Below, piece by piece: positions 8,386 to 17,689 of a stretch of 64,000 nt of DNA. A program made the position numbers and the translations under genes. The notes under the pieces were generated by a model. It was not told the DNA's origin. It worked only from the letters and a program-made list of their open reading frames with translations, and did no database searches. Source of the stretch: Fusibacter ferrireducens (lineage in GTDB: Bacteria > Bacillota > Clostridia > Peptostreptococcales > Acidaminobacteraceae); contig NZ_JADKNH010000001.1 of assembly GCF_015352425.1 (NCBI RefSeq), positions 465,691-529,690 of the forward strand, in the 5' to 3' direction. Position 1 is the first letter of the stretch; every line of letters starts with the position of its first letter.

Positions 8386-11040
8386 TTACTTCATGCGCTT
8401 TATGATAAATTTTGAAAATTCTCCAAAGAGTGTTGGGATGAAGCTCAGTCCTATGATCATAAGCAAGTATTGAATATGGATTGATGTGGTTTTGAATATG
8501 GTTTGTAAAAAGGGTATATAGACCACCATAAATAAAAGGACCACTGCCACAAGGACGGATAAATTGAGATACTTATTTCCAAAGGGATTAAACTGCCATA
8601 AATATTGATCTTCTCGCCTTGCGGAATACGCCCTGAGCATTTCGCCGAATATGAGTGTCATAAAGGCAAATGTTCTGGCAAGGCTTAAAGGATCAACTGC
8701 CCCAGAGTGCAGTGCAATGAATCCGCCAATTTTAAAAGCCAATAAAACGGCAAAAGTGAGCCCTATGCTTTGAAATACAATGGCAATCCCCATTTTGGTA
8801 TCCACAATAGGTTCTTTCTTATCACGTGGGGGCTTATTCATAATCCCCTTTTCACCTCTTTCAACACCCAAGGCAAAGGCGGGAAAAGAGTCTGTAATGA
8901 GGTTTACCCATAACAGTTGAATTGGCACAAGCGGCACGCCCCAATTGAGTAGCATGGCAATGAAAATAATTAAAATTTCCCCCACATTACAGGAGAGCAA
9001 AAAGCCTACAAATTTACGAATATTACTGTAGATGATACGGCCTTCTTCCACAGCGCTGACGATACTTGCAAAATTGTCATCGGTCAAGATCATGTCAGCT
9101 GCTTCTTTGCTCACGTCTGTTCCCGTAATCCCCATGGCAATGCCAATATCCGCATTTTTAAGCGCTGGAGCATCGTTTACCCCGTCGCCTGTCATGGCAA
9201 CGATATGACCTGCATTTTGTATCGCATTGACGATTTTCACCTTGTGTTCAGGTGAAACACGTGCGTAGACATTGACGTCTTTCACCAGCGCTAGGAGTGC
9301 CGCATCATCAAGTGAATCAATTTCAGCACCTTCTATGGCGCTGTGGTTTTGATCTAGGATGCCTAGTTTATTGCCAATAGCACTTGCAGTGGTAATGTGA
9401 TCTCCGGTGATCATGACGACGTTGATCCCTGCCCTTTTACAAGTGGCAATGGCCTCAATGGCTTCACTTCTAGGTGGATCGATCATGCCGGTAAGACCTA
9501 AAAAGATCATATCTTGCTCTTCTTGTTCTATAGAATAACTCGGAGACAAGGGTTTATAGGCATAGGCAATCACTCTAAGAGCTTGTTTGGCATAATGCGT
9601 ATTTTGATCTAAATACTCTGTTTTGAGAGCAGGTGTAAACGATTTTTTTTTCCCCTCTATTAAAATATCGGAGCATCTTTTAATTAATTCATCTGGTGCA
9701 CCTTTTGTAAGCATCATAAGCTGGTCATCAATTTGATGCACTGTGGTCATGAGCTTTCTCACAGAATCAAAAGGATACTCTGAGATTCGAGGCATATTTT
9801 TTCTAAGTGATATATGTCCAAAGTGAGCTTTTTCGGCAAGAACCACCAGAGCACCTTCTGTTGGATCTCCAATACAGTCTGCATCTTTTATAAGTGCATC
9901 ATTGCAAAGTGTTGCTGTCAACAAGAGCATTCTGAGGTTTTCAGTATTCCCCTCTATTGTGCCCTCAAAAGTGTAACCTGTTCCACTGACTTTGTATTCA
10001 TTTTGGTTTGCGTAAATGCTTTGAACCGTCATTTTGTTTTGTGTCAAGGTGCCTGTTTTATCGGAACAAATGGTCGTAGTACTCCCCAGTGTTTCCACAG
10101 CACTTAGACGCTTCATAATGGCATTTTTCTTGACCATTCTCTGCATCCCCAAAGCTAATACTGTGGTGACCACTGCAGGTAAACCTTCAGGAATAGCGGC
10201 AACAGCAAGTGAAACGGCCGTCATAAAGATATCGAGTAAATTTTCATTTCTCAATATGCCAAGCCCCATGATGACTATGCTGACGACAATACAAATAATC
10301 CCGAGGAGTTTGCCAAAGTCAGAAAGCTTCTGTTGTAGCGGGGTTAAATCATCAGACGCTTCATTGAGCATTGTGGCAATGTGCCCAATTTCAGTTTGCA
10401 TGCCTGTATTCACAACGATTGCTTTACCTCTACCATAAGTTACAATCGTACCGGAATAAGCACAGTTGACGCGATCACCTATAGGAGATTTTTCAGGAAT
10501 GGATGCATGAGCATTCTTTTCGACAGGTACGGACTCACCAGTTAGAGCGGATTCATCTATTTTAAGATTAATACTTTCAATTAGACGTAAGTCTGCAGGG
10601 ACATAATCCCCAGATTCCAGTAACACAATATCTCCTGGCACTAAGAGACTTGAATCAATCTCTTGAGTCGATTGATCTCTGATCACTTTAGCTTTAGGGG
10701 ATGCCATTGATTTTAAAGCATCTAGGGCATTACTGGCTTTGTTTTCTTGATAAGTGCCCAATATGGCGTTTAAAATGACGATGCCAATGATGACGCCGCC
10801 ATCTATGGTTTCCCCAAGTGCAATGGATATAAAAGAGGCGATGATTAAAATAATAACTGTAAAATCTTTAAATTGATCCAAGAGCATATTTAAAAGTGTT
10901 CTTTGAGCAGTTGCCTCTAATCTATTTTCACCAAATTGATCTAGATTGAACTTTGCTTGATGAGATGTGAGGCCCTTTTCAATATCTGTTTTAAACTTTT
11001 CGATGACTGCATTTATGTTTGCACTGTGTATGTTATTCAT
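8386..11040 (-). CDS. Cation-transporting P-type ATPase, P2 (calcium) type
   Basis: An 884-residue P2-type ATPase that drives cation export by ATP hydrolysis through a phospho-aspartate. Order: N-terminal cation ATPase domain (1-75), membrane helices, actuator loop with LTGES near 167, PEGLPA in M4 near 287, phosphorylation motif DKTGTLTQNKMTV near 327, nucleotide-binding domain, TGDGVNDAPAL near 600, then M5-M10. The M4 PEGLPA and M6 NLITDSFPAFALG match Ca2+ pumps related to SERCA/PMR1 rather than heavy-metal or potassium pumps. Length is normal. AAAGGA precedes the ATG. The substrate is most likely Ca2+, though Mn2+ or Na+ cannot be excluded. Confidence 0.92.
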   Translation of the reverse strand: MNNIHSANINAVIEKFKTDIEKGLTSHQAKFNLDQFGENRLEATAQRTLLNMLLDQFKDFTVIILIIASFISIALGETIDGGVIIGIVILNAILGTYQENKASNALDALKSMASPKAKVIRDQSTQEIDSSLLVPGDIVLLESGDYVPADLRLIESINLKIDESALTGESVPVEKNAHASIPEKSPIGDRVNCAYSGTIVTYGRGKAIVVNTGMQTEIGHIATMLNEASDDLTPLQQKLSDFGKLLGIICIVVSIVIMGLGILRNENLLDIFMTAVSLAVAAIPEGLPAVVTTVLALGMQRMVKKNAIMKRLSAVETLGSTTTICSDKTGTLTQNKMTVQSIYANQNEYKVSGTGYTFEGTIEGNTENLRMLLLTATLCNDALIKDADCIGDPTEGALVVLAEKAHFGHISLRKNMPRISEYPFDSVRKLMTTVHQIDDQLMMLTKGAPDELIKRCSDILIEGKKKSFTPALKTEYLDQNTHYAKQALRVIAYAYKPLSPSYSIEQEEQDMIFLGLTGMIDPPRSEAIEAIATCKRAGINVVMITGDHITTASAIGNKLGILDQNHSAIEGAEIDSLDDAALLALVKDVNVYARVSPEHKVKIVNAIQNAGHIVAMTGDGVNDAPALKNADIGIAMGITGTDVSKEAADMILTDDNFASIVSAVEEGRIIYSNIRKFVGFLLSCNVGEILIIFIAMLLNWGVPLVPIQLLWVNLITDSFPAFALGVERGEKGIMNKPPRDKKEPIVDTKMGIAIVFQSIGLTFAVLLAFKIGGFIALHSGAVDPLSLARTFAFMTLIFGEMLRAYSARREDQYLWQFNPFGNKYLNLSVLVAVVLLFMVVYIPFLQTIFKTTSIHIQYLLMIIGLSFIPTLFGEFSKFIIKRMK

Positions 11041-11065
11041 TTAAATTCCTTTCATTTTGAAGAGC

Positions 11066-11593
11066 TCACTTAATGGCAATTACTTTTCCATCTTGATCTT
11101 TGATGAAAAAGGAAGAAGGATCTACTGTGTCAGCATGAATTGTTTCCATACGTTTCATCACAGTGCTCCATGCTTTTTCAAAATAATGGAGTGCTTCATC
11201 CCATGCTTCACCTGCTGGCCATCCCAAATGCGTCAGCGAGACAGCCGTATGACCGTTATTGACTTCTTTAAATTTGACAACCACCCATGTTTTATAGGCG
11301 TGATTTCTGACCACTGTATTGTAAGGTGGTGCATTCCATGTGAATGAAAGCATCTCTTTAGGAAGATAGGATAAAATTTGACACGATTCTGATCCTTGAT
11401 TCCCCAAGGGTTCATCTTCATTAAAATAAATTTCAAACGCGCCAAAGGGTTCAAGTTCAATTTTGTTATTGGCCCCAAATAATTTTTTCAATCCTTCATG
11501 AGTCGTCCACAGCCACCACAAGTGGTCAATGCTTTGATTGATAACGCTTACTTTATGAATTTTCCGATCTGTAATAACAAGATTATGTTTCAT
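11066..11593 (-). CDS. SRPBCC (AHSA1-like) domain protein
   Basis: A 175-residue START/Bet v1-like protein of the AHSA1 group. The N-terminal strand and helix (HLWWLWTTHEGLKKLFG) and the C-terminal helix (GWPAGEAWDEALHYFEKAW) match the family, which makes hydrophobic ligand pockets of mostly unknown role. GGAGG lies 8 bases upstream of the ATG. It precedes the P-type ATPase by 25 bases on the same strand and may be co-transcribed with it, but no functional link is known. Confidence 0.85.
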   Translation of the reverse strand: MKHNLVITDRKIHKVSVINQSIDHLWWLWTTHEGLKKLFGANNKIELEPFGAFEIYFNEDEPLGNQGSESCQILSYLPKEMLSFTWNAPPYNTVVRNHAYKTWVVVKFKEVNNGHTAVSLTHLGWPAGEAWDEALHYFEKAWSTVMKRMETIHADTVDPSSFFIKDQDGKVIAIK

Positions 11594-11644
11594 AGGGACA
11601 CCTCCAACGCGATTTGATAGACCTTCAACAACGTATTCCAGTTT

Positions 11645-11912
11645 CTAATGGTGATAGTACGATTTTGACGATGAATTAAAAGGATCTCGTACCATCACGT
11701 CCTCAATTTCTTTTAGAAAACTAAAATACTGGGATTAATCTTGAATAGTTCTGCGATGATTCTTTGAATCCTAGATTTGGCATCTGATTTGCCAAGGTGT
11801 GTAGATAATATAATATTACCCGAATTTAAGTAAGTTCTAACATTTATGAATACATCTTGGTCATATGGAAAAAGTCTTGGATAAGAACTAAATATATGAT
11901 TTAAGCGAATTA
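11645..11912 (-). pseudogene. DUF1697 gene remnant, truncated and frameshifted
   Basis: The 316-base gap here holds decayed coding sequence on the minus strand. An open frame with no start codon ends at 11713 and reads VRTYLNSGNIILSTHLGKSD followed by SRIQRIIAELFKINPSILVF, matching the N-terminal part of DUF1697 proteins (TYINSGNVIF motif). After the stop, the -1/+2 frame continues as LKEIEDVMVRDPF, which is the next DUF1697 segment, and ends at 11645. Both the beginning and the C-terminal half are missing. The family assignment is from memory of the motif; the frameshift is seen directly. Confidence 0.7.
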
Positions 11913-12611
11913 ATCATGTTGAGCTTCACAACTGATGATCTGTGCATCTTTGTAGATCAGGACAACGTGTTTATTATCATCGTTTGCCCCGGTGCTGTAG
12001 GTTGTTGTTATTTTAAGGGGTTCACCTCTTAAGCCCGTATTGTAGTGAAGAGATATGATTTCACCATGAAGCGTATTATGAATGAATTCATCGGAAACTC
12101 TTTCTTGTGGTGAGACCCAAATTTCGGGAAAATATCGGATTGCTGACAAAATAAGTATTACGCCTAAAATTAAGGGGATGAATAAATATAATGGTTTATT
12201 TTTGCTGCCTAGCCCAAAAAAGCTGCCATAAAGGATCATGACATAGGGGAATATCATCAACAAAATGCCATTGGATCTTATGAGAATATGACGTTCAAGT
12301 AGCAATAATAGCGGTATGCATAACGTGAAAATGCCTATAAGAACTATATTAAATCTAGGACTTGAATAATCACTATAACTCATCCCCAGTGTTACAATTA
12401 AAATAAAAAGTGTGCTCGTTACAATGATAAAGCCCAGCAATGTATCCGTCACAAAATAGGACATGGTTACACTGAACAGACCTACTTGAGTGATGATTTT
12501 TTTATCCAACAAGGTTTTAAGTGGATCACTTTTAACCTCTTCTCTCATCTTGAAAAAACGATAATAATAAGCAATGGCGCAGAATACTATAAAAATGATG
12601 AAAAGTTTCAT
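11910..12611 (-). CDS. Orphan multi-pass membrane protein
   Basis: A 233-residue protein with about six hydrophobic segments between residues 1 and 165, then a soluble tail of about 70 residues ending CEAQHD. No family is recognised. Its ATG is preceded by AGGAGCTCAT (5-6 base spacing). It is the last member of a run of orphan membrane-anchored genes on the same strand (16.4 to 11.9 kb), 47 bases after the preceding gene, so co-transcription is plausible. Its stop codon abuts the DUF1697 remnant. Confidence 0.7.
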   Translation of the reverse strand: MKLFIIFIVFCAIAYYYRFFKMREEVKSDPLKTLLDKKIITQVGLFSVTMSYFVTDTLLGFIIVTSTLFILIVTLGMSYSDYSSPRFNIVLIGIFTLCIPLLLLLERHILIRSNGILLMIFPYVMILYGSFFGLGSKNKPLYLFIPLILGVILILSAIRYFPEIWVSPQERVSDEFIHNTLHGEIISLHYNTGLRGEPLKITTTYSTGANDDNKHVVLIYKDAQIISCEAQHD

Positions 12612-12658
12612 ATGAGCTCCTAGATGAAGTATTTATTATTTTAAAGGTTTAATTGAGA

Positions 12659-13201
12659 TCAATATAACATGGATTTAATGAGTTTCCACTGAATGCTTTG
12701 ATCACTAGAGATCTCATATTGATAAATGGCACTCCCCATAATATGACCATCCTCGAACCTAGCAAAGACCCATTGATCATTTAAAAGATATACTTGAGTG
12801 AACATCATGGTCCCGCCTAGAACGCCATCGTATGGAATCAGTTCGAAATGATTCATCAGATCAGTTGTGATAGCTCTAGGTTCTGTAATACCTTCCTTTT
12901 CAATGAGGGAAAGCTCAAAATCAGCAATAACAGGCAATTGCATAACCAATTTATGATAGGATTCATGTAGTGTGTCATATTCTTCTTTGCGTTTGTCTAT
13001 GAGTGTTTTCAGGTTAACAACGGTTGTGTTAAGTTTGTCTATTTCACTGGTGTACTGATTTTTTTGCATGAGCAAATCTTCATTTAACGAAGCATTGAGT
13101 GCACGTGCCTCCTTGAGAGCCGCATTGCTGCTTAAATATAGAATAAAAAACAGTACTGCAAAAGCGATTAATAGGGTTTGAGTAACTTCTAATTTTTTCA
13201 T
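12659..13201 (-). CDS. Orphan single-pass protein with coiled coil
   Basis: A 180-residue protein with one N-terminal transmembrane segment (about 8-27), a charged heptad-rich region at about 30-85 likely to form a coiled coil, and a small C-terminal domain (about 95-180). The C-terminal part has the feel of an NTF2-like or DUF4829-like fold, but I cannot support a family call. An in-frame GTG lies four codons upstream; the ATG at 13201 with GAGG 8 bases before it is preferred. It follows the 13217 gene by 15 bases, so the two form an operon. Confidence 0.7.
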   Translation of the reverse strand: MKKLEVTQTLLIAFAVLFFILYLSSNAALKEARALNASLNEDLLMQKNQYTSEIDKLNTTVVNLKTLIDKRKEEYDTLHESYHKLVMQLPVIADFELSLIEKEGITEPRAITTDLMNHFELIPYDGVLGGTMMFTQVYLLNDQWVFARFEDGHIMGSAIYQYEISSDQSIQWKLIKSMLY

Positions 13202-13216
13202 GTGATTCACCTCACC

Positions 13217-14095
13217 TTATAAACCAGAACGAGTCTTATATTCATTGCCTAAAGAATCCGTTAGTATAAGCTCAATTCGAACCTTTTGAGGATCAAAGTC
13301 TTGAATGTTCTCAAATGTATAGCTTGTGTTCACAAACCAAAAGTCTTGACCTTGATTTGCCATTTGCAGTTGAGGCTCTTTTTGAGTGCCCTCTTGAGTC
13401 ACTTGCATCACGTCATACGTTTTTTGAATTTGATCTTCATAATATATATGGCATAATGCGGTATTGAGCTTTACGTCATATTGGGATTTGAAATTGACGA
13501 TCTGTGCATCAAATTCAACCTTGTTACCTTTTATTTTGTGCAGATGAATAGCCCTTGCAAACATATGCTCTAATGTGGAGTGTATTTCTAAATTAGGAAG
13601 TGGTTCATAGAAGGCCACGCCATCACTTTCAAACATGAGTTGTACTTCATAATCATTCGCATAAGGTAATGCAATTTCAGATTCGATTTGATTGTAGTGA
13701 TGTATTAGAGGCATTTTGAGCCATTCAGTTGAATGCTCATTTTGATCCTGATCAGACAAATTTGAAGATCGATATAGAAGTGTTATTTCTTGATCAGTCG
13801 CCGTTTGACTTAATTCTGCTGTAAATTTGACGTTTGCAAGACTCATTTGATCTAGCTCAATAAAATTTATGCTGTAACTCGTATCTTTAATGCGTTGATT
13901 CTTTTTTTCAAATCTATCCATTTGAGTGGATAGTGTATCCAGTTTATAGTAGAGCTCATTTACCGTTTGATAGGTATCCCTTGAATGTCGTTTAACTTCC
14001 CCTAATTGAAAAGCCATATATATAAAGATTGTGATTAAGGCGATTAAGGCGATTAATCCCATTTGTATAAACTTATTATAATTTTTATCTGTCAT
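13217..14095 (-). CDS. Orphan single-pass membrane-anchored protein
   Basis: A 292-residue protein: short cytoplasmic N-terminus, one transmembrane helix at about 12-30 (LIALIALITIFIYMAF), a coiled-coil-like stretch at about 33-65, and a beta-rich outer region. Not recognised. It overlaps the ribosome-binding region of the downstream 12659 gene, indicating translational coupling. Architecture is the same as that neighbour (anchor, coiled coil, outer domain), so the two may form a complex; this is inference. Confidence 0.7.
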   Translation of the reverse strand: MTDKNYNKFIQMGLIALIALITIFIYMAFQLGEVKRHSRDTYQTVNELYYKLDTLSTQMDRFEKKNQRIKDTSYSINFIELDQMSLANVKFTAELSQTATDQEITLLYRSSNLSDQDQNEHSTEWLKMPLIHHYNQIESEIALPYANDYEVQLMFESDGVAFYEPLPNLEIHSTLEHMFARAIHLHKIKGNKVEFDAQIVNFKSQYDVKLNTALCHIYYEDQIQKTYDVMQVTQEGTQKEPQLQMANQGQDFWFVNTSYTFENIQDFDPQKVRIELILTDSLGNEYKTRSGL

Positions 14096-14230
14096 TTATG
14101 GGCCTGCTTTCTTTAATAGAGCCCTCTCAACCTACTTAGAGTGCTCTAATTTGAAGGTGTCTATATTGATTGTAACAAACTTACAGTGTAAAAGAAAATT
14201 AAAAATATATTAGAAAAGTGATGCCTAGAA

Positions 14231-15157
14231 TCAATAATTTGAGTGCCTATAGATGTTTATGTCATCTTCAAGATTTGAGCCACAGAGCACAGTATTGAGC
14301 AGTTGCTTGCGCATTGTCTTTTGTAGAGCATATGAAACGATAATCAGCATTATAATTGATAATAGGACATATGAATTCGGTATAAATTCAATTTTGCCAC
14401 TGGCGATAGAGTTCAAAATGGCATGACTAGAAGGATCAGCATCTCTCCAGCGTTTCAGCAGTATTAGGGCGCCGAGATTGAGTGCAGAAGAGACGCCAAA
14501 TTGTATCGTTTTCCAATGTTTAACTTGTGAAAAGTACTTGCTCAGCACACTGGGCAAAATATTGATGAGACAGAGCACAAATAAAGAAGATGGCATTGAA
14601 ATTCTAAAGTAGTTTGCATTAAAATTAAAGCCATTTAACGCAAAATTGAAACCTACTAAAAAAATCAGAAAACAAGCGATCATATTTAGAATGGATATGA
14701 ATTTTGTCCTCTTGCTGTATTTTATAATAAGTTGATCTATTAAGCTCTTGTAGTTGTGATCTTCATAATTATCATAGATTCTGTCCTTAAAGTATCTTGG
14801 CGATTGATGTTCCAAGTGCATCAATGCTTTGCCGTTTTTATACAGAAGCCTTAACATATCGGTTGAAATCTGGCTGTTTAGATCTGCTGGCAGTTCTCGT
14901 GCGTCCAGTTCAGTACTCAGCAGGTCATAAAAACTTCTATCCGCTTGATTGAGATGACTTATATAATGATCCTCTCTGCGTTTAAAGAAATGCAGTAATA
15001 AAAAGAGGCCCAATATCACAATGACAATCCCCAACAGGATATTGAGTTTAGTGATATCATATGTAGGTATGCTGAATTTTGAGTATTCGATGGTTTTAAA
15101 AAGTAAAATGGCTAGAATTTCTATAAGTATGAGTATTATAAATTTTCTTTTGCTCAT
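14231..15157 (-). CDS. Orphan multi-pass membrane protein
   Basis: A 308-residue protein with two N-terminal hydrophobic segments (about 5-23 and 35-58), a soluble charged loop of about 90 residues, then four further segments (about 150-290). No conserved family motif is seen. It begins with MSKRK; the upstream gene is 52 bases away on the same strand. The 135-base gap after it may hold a promoter for the 14095 gene but no convincing -35/-10 pair was found. Confidence 0.68.
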   Translation of the reverse strand: MSKRKFIILILIEILAILLFKTIEYSKFSIPTYDITKLNILLGIVIVILGLFLLLHFFKRREDHYISHLNQADRSFYDLLSTELDARELPADLNSQISTDMLRLLYKNGKALMHLEHQSPRYFKDRIYDNYEDHNYKSLIDQLIIKYSKRTKFISILNMIACFLIFLVGFNFALNGFNFNANYFRISMPSSLFVLCLINILPSVLSKYFSQVKHWKTIQFGVSSALNLGALILLKRWRDADPSSHAILNSIASGKIEFIPNSYVLLSIIMLIIVSYALQKTMRKQLLNTVLCGSNLEDDINIYRHSNY

Positions 15158-15209
15158 GGGCTATTAGGTCTCCTTTTTATTGACAATGATGATTTTTCAA
15201 GAGATTAGG

Positions 15210-15635
15210 TTATCTTTTGGTTTGGGCATTCGAATGCCACGTTAAAAATACAAGGCTTAAGGCAAAAAAAGCGACATCTAAAATAAGCGCTGTTTTAAGT
15301 ACCAATCCTAGGATCATATAGATAATAACGACTCCAAGTATTCTCACTACCTTTTTAAAAAATGCATCCCCTATATGCTTGCGTTGGACAGGTTCCATAA
15401 ACTTAGCATCGTTATAAGAATAAGTTGTAATCCAATAAATACGTTCTTTAATTTTAATAATATAAGCTAAAAATACAATTACAAAGTCACTGTGAATAAA
15501 AGCGATTTTAAGGGCAATTTCTTGAGTAAAGCGATGACTTAAAAATCCTCCGCCAAGCACAATCAATATGATCATGTAAAGCAATAAAAGGATTAAGCTC
15601 TTATAAGTTTCTTTTTCATAATCTGAATGGACCAT
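15210..15635 (-). CDS. Small orphan membrane protein
   Basis: A 141-residue protein with four hydrophobic segments in a two-plus-two arrangement (about 12-32, 42-62, 95-115, 118-132). Not recognised. Part of the minus-strand run of orphan membrane genes; 75 bases separate it from the upstream gene and 52 from the downstream one. Confidence 0.65.
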   Translation of the reverse strand: MVHSDYEKETYKSLILLLLYMIILIVLGGGFLSHRFTQEIALKIAFIHSDFVIVFLAYIIKIKERIYWITTYSYNDAKFMEPVQRKHIGDAFFKKVVRILGVVIIYMILGLVLKTALILDVAFFALSLVFLTWHSNAQTKR

Positions 15636-15710
15636 TCTATAAATACCACCTTCCGTTTTTCATATTATAAAAAATGCATTCTTGACAGCAACTTTATCAA
15701 TTTATCTCAA

Positions 15711-16409
15711 TTAAAATTCTATAAAAGGGAAAATTACACCAGCACACACAAAGACGCCCCCAGTAAGTTTGGAGAGTAATAAATAGGATTCTGAGGGTTC
15801 TCCATTTTCTACAGCAAAGCTGAATTTTATTTGCCAAAAAAACTTTGAATACATCATTTCACTGATGCCAATCAACATTAAGAAAACGACAAAAAACCAC
15901 TTATGTAAGCTTACATTAGAGAGTATGTGATCTATAACTGTATCGATATGTTTAATCAGCTGAACGCCATAAGAATCCCTTTCGGGATGGATGGCATCAA
16001 AAGTAATATGGTGAGACCCCTTAACACTTATATTTATGATATCTTCTTTAAGTAAAGGTTGGTTGTCTACATAAAATGTATTGGTTAATGTATCGAGATC
16101 TTTTATTCTCTTATATACTTTTGAACCCTCTTGCACACTGATATCACGAAAAAGTGTTGAGTCAGTTGTGTAATCTAGATCAACAGCGATAATATATTCG
16201 GGGGCAGGCCCTTTAAAATAATATTTATTGTCTTCCCTACCCGTGAATTTAAAATGCGCCCCCGATATTACAAACGATTTTTCAAGGGTATCGTCAATGA
16301 GTACACTTATTGTTCCAATCAAAATCATGAGTAGTAGAAAAACGATAAAAACTCTAAATTTTCCAAAGCGTTCATAAAGATTTTCAAACTTAATTTTTTC
16401 ACTGTTCAT
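15711..16409 (-). CDS. Orphan membrane protein with outer loop
   Basis: A 232-residue protein: one N-terminal transmembrane segment (about 18-37), an extracytoplasmic region of about 120 residues (GSHHITFDAIHPERDSYGVQ), and two C-terminal hydrophobic segments (about 165-185 and 205-225). No family is recognised. The ATG at 16409 has AGGAAGG 8 bases upstream; an open frame extends 11 codons further but without a site. It follows a GNAT gene by 41 bases. Confidence 0.65.
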   Translation of the reverse strand: MNSEKIKFENLYERFGKFRVFIVFLLLMILIGTISVLIDDTLEKSFVISGAHFKFTGREDNKYYFKGPAPEYIIAVDLDYTTDSTLFRDISVQEGSKVYKRIKDLDTLTNTFYVDNQPLLKEDIINISVKGSHHITFDAIHPERDSYGVQLIKHIDTVIDHILSNVSLHKWFFVVFLMLIGISEMMYSKFFWQIKFSFAVENGEPSESYLLLSKLTGGVFVCAGVIFPFIEF

Positions 16410-16450
16410 AAAAAAATCCTTCCTATTTTTTAGAATTGACATTGATAACG

Positions 16451-16972
16451 TTATTCTATGTTTCGTATGGCATATAATATACCATCAACCCATTCACCAT
16501 TGACCCTCATGACGTTCTCTTCTTCTCCAATTTTTTCGAATCCATTTTTTTCGAGGACTCTTTGTGAAGCTATATTTTCTTTTGACGTGCCTGCAATAAC
16601 TTCGTCAACTTTATAAAGCTCAAAAGCTGCCTTTAAAATAAGCTTGATGGCTTGACTTGTATAGCCCTTCCCCTGTTCATTAAAATCCACTCTATAGCCC
16701 AATTCAGCTTTTATTGAATTTTCTGAGCGAATCATTTGCAGATTAATCCGCCCAATAAAAGCGTCCTTTTCATCACGAATGACATACATGTAAAAGAGGC
16801 CATTTTGTTGTTCAGAGAGTAAACTCGCCATAACGGTTTTAAAGGTATCCAATTGTTGATACGTAACCGGTCTGGGGGGTAAAATCGATTCGAAAAATGC
16901 CTTGTTTTTCATTTCAAAATGGTGTATTTCTGGATACATATTTTCTGTTACAAGTTCAATTCTTATGCACAT
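16451..16972 (-). CDS. GNAT N-acetyltransferase, RimJ/RimL type
   Basis: A 173-residue GNAT protein. The acetyl-CoA binding segment is in GYRVDFNEQGKGYTSQAIKL near residue 95-115, where Q/R-x-x-G-x-G/A is read as EQGKGY. It is followed by the SKENIASQRVLEKNGFEKIG motif typical of RimJ/RimL-like enzymes. The ATG at 16972 has AGAGG 7 bases upstream; a longer frame exists but starts in a less likely place. The substrate is unknown. One of four GNAT genes within 3.2 kb. Confidence 0.88.
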   Translation of the reverse strand: MCIRIELVTENMYPEIHHFEMKNKAFFESILPPRPVTYQQLDTFKTVMASLLSEQQNGLFYMYVIRDEKDAFIGRINLQMIRSENSIKAELGYRVDFNEQGKGYTSQAIKLILKAAFELYKVDEVIAGTSKENIASQRVLEKNGFEKIGEEENVMRVNGEWVDGILYAIRNIE

Positions 16973-17036
16973 AAATAGCCTCTTTTTAAATTTCAAATTA
17001 GGTTAAATACAGTTAGTTGTCACATTATAATATGGC

Positions 17037-17501
17037 TCATTGTAAAGTGAGATAGGTGGTCTCTTTCTCCACTATAAATCCAAGTTTTTTATAGATCTGT
17101 TTTGCAACTGTATTCTTAGACCAATAATCTAAGCCAATGCGCTTGATTGATTTTGAATTGGCAAATTTAAGGACTTCATCAAATAAGAGCTTGCTGACAC
17201 CTTTGCCACGCATGTTCTCATTTACAGAGACGTGTTGAATATAGAGGTAGTGTGACGGATTGCTAAAAGCGTTTCCTATTTTGATGATTTCTTCAAACCA
17301 TATATAGCCAATGGCTTCATCACCATCAAAACAAACTAAAAAATGTTGATGATCCATGCTCATAACTTCATGAAAATAGTTGTAAATTGCATTAAAGTCA
17401 AAGCTTTTAAATTTTTCAGGGTACAACTCGTGATGTAAAGTTTGTACGGGTTCATTTAATTTAGCAATTAGTCTTGCATCATTTACGACTTCTATCTTCA
17501 T
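17037..17501 (-). CDS. GNAT N-acetyltransferase
   Basis: A 154-residue single-domain GNAT protein. The acetyl-CoA loop is NENMRGKGVSKLLFDEV near residue 90-106 (R-G-K-G-V) and the distal motif is KNTVAKQIYKKLGF near 130. AAGGAG precedes the ATG by 8 bases. Substrate unknown. The gap to the upstream gene holds the 119-bp near-palindrome at 17536-17654. Confidence 0.88.
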   Translation of the reverse strand: MKIEVVNDARLIAKLNEPVQTLHHELYPEKFKSFDFNAIYNYFHEVMSMDHQHFLVCFDGDEAIGYIWFEEIIKIGNAFSNPSHYLYIQHVSVNENMRGKGVSKLLFDEVLKFANSKSIKRIGLDYWSKNTVAKQIYKKLGFIVEKETTYLTLQ

Positions 17502-17535
17502 TTTTAGTTCTCCTTCGTTGAATTTTGTTTATTTA

Positions 17536-17654
17536 GTTAGAGTGCCAAAAGTCAGTTTCTCATATACCCTCTACTCTATGTCGTATTGCGTATTTCCCAT
17601 AAACGACATCATAGGGTGGATAGTTGCTCAACTCTTGGCTTTTGACACTTTAAC
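17536..17654. repeat. 119-bp near-palindromic element (MITE-like or structured)
   Basis: The ends are inverted: GTTAGAGTGCCAAAAG on the left matches the reverse complement of CTTTTGACACTTTAAC on the right at 14 of 16 positions. A second nested pair (CCCTCTACTCTATGTCGT against ACGACATCATAGGG) lies inside, so almost the whole segment can fold back on itself. It fills the gap between two GNAT genes. No clear target-site duplication is visible and it has no T tail for a terminator. Small non-autonomous element is the favoured reading; a structured RNA is the alternative. Confidence 0.55.
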
Positions 17655-17689
17655 CCTATTTACAAATATAGTTTAATACAGGATGCAGA

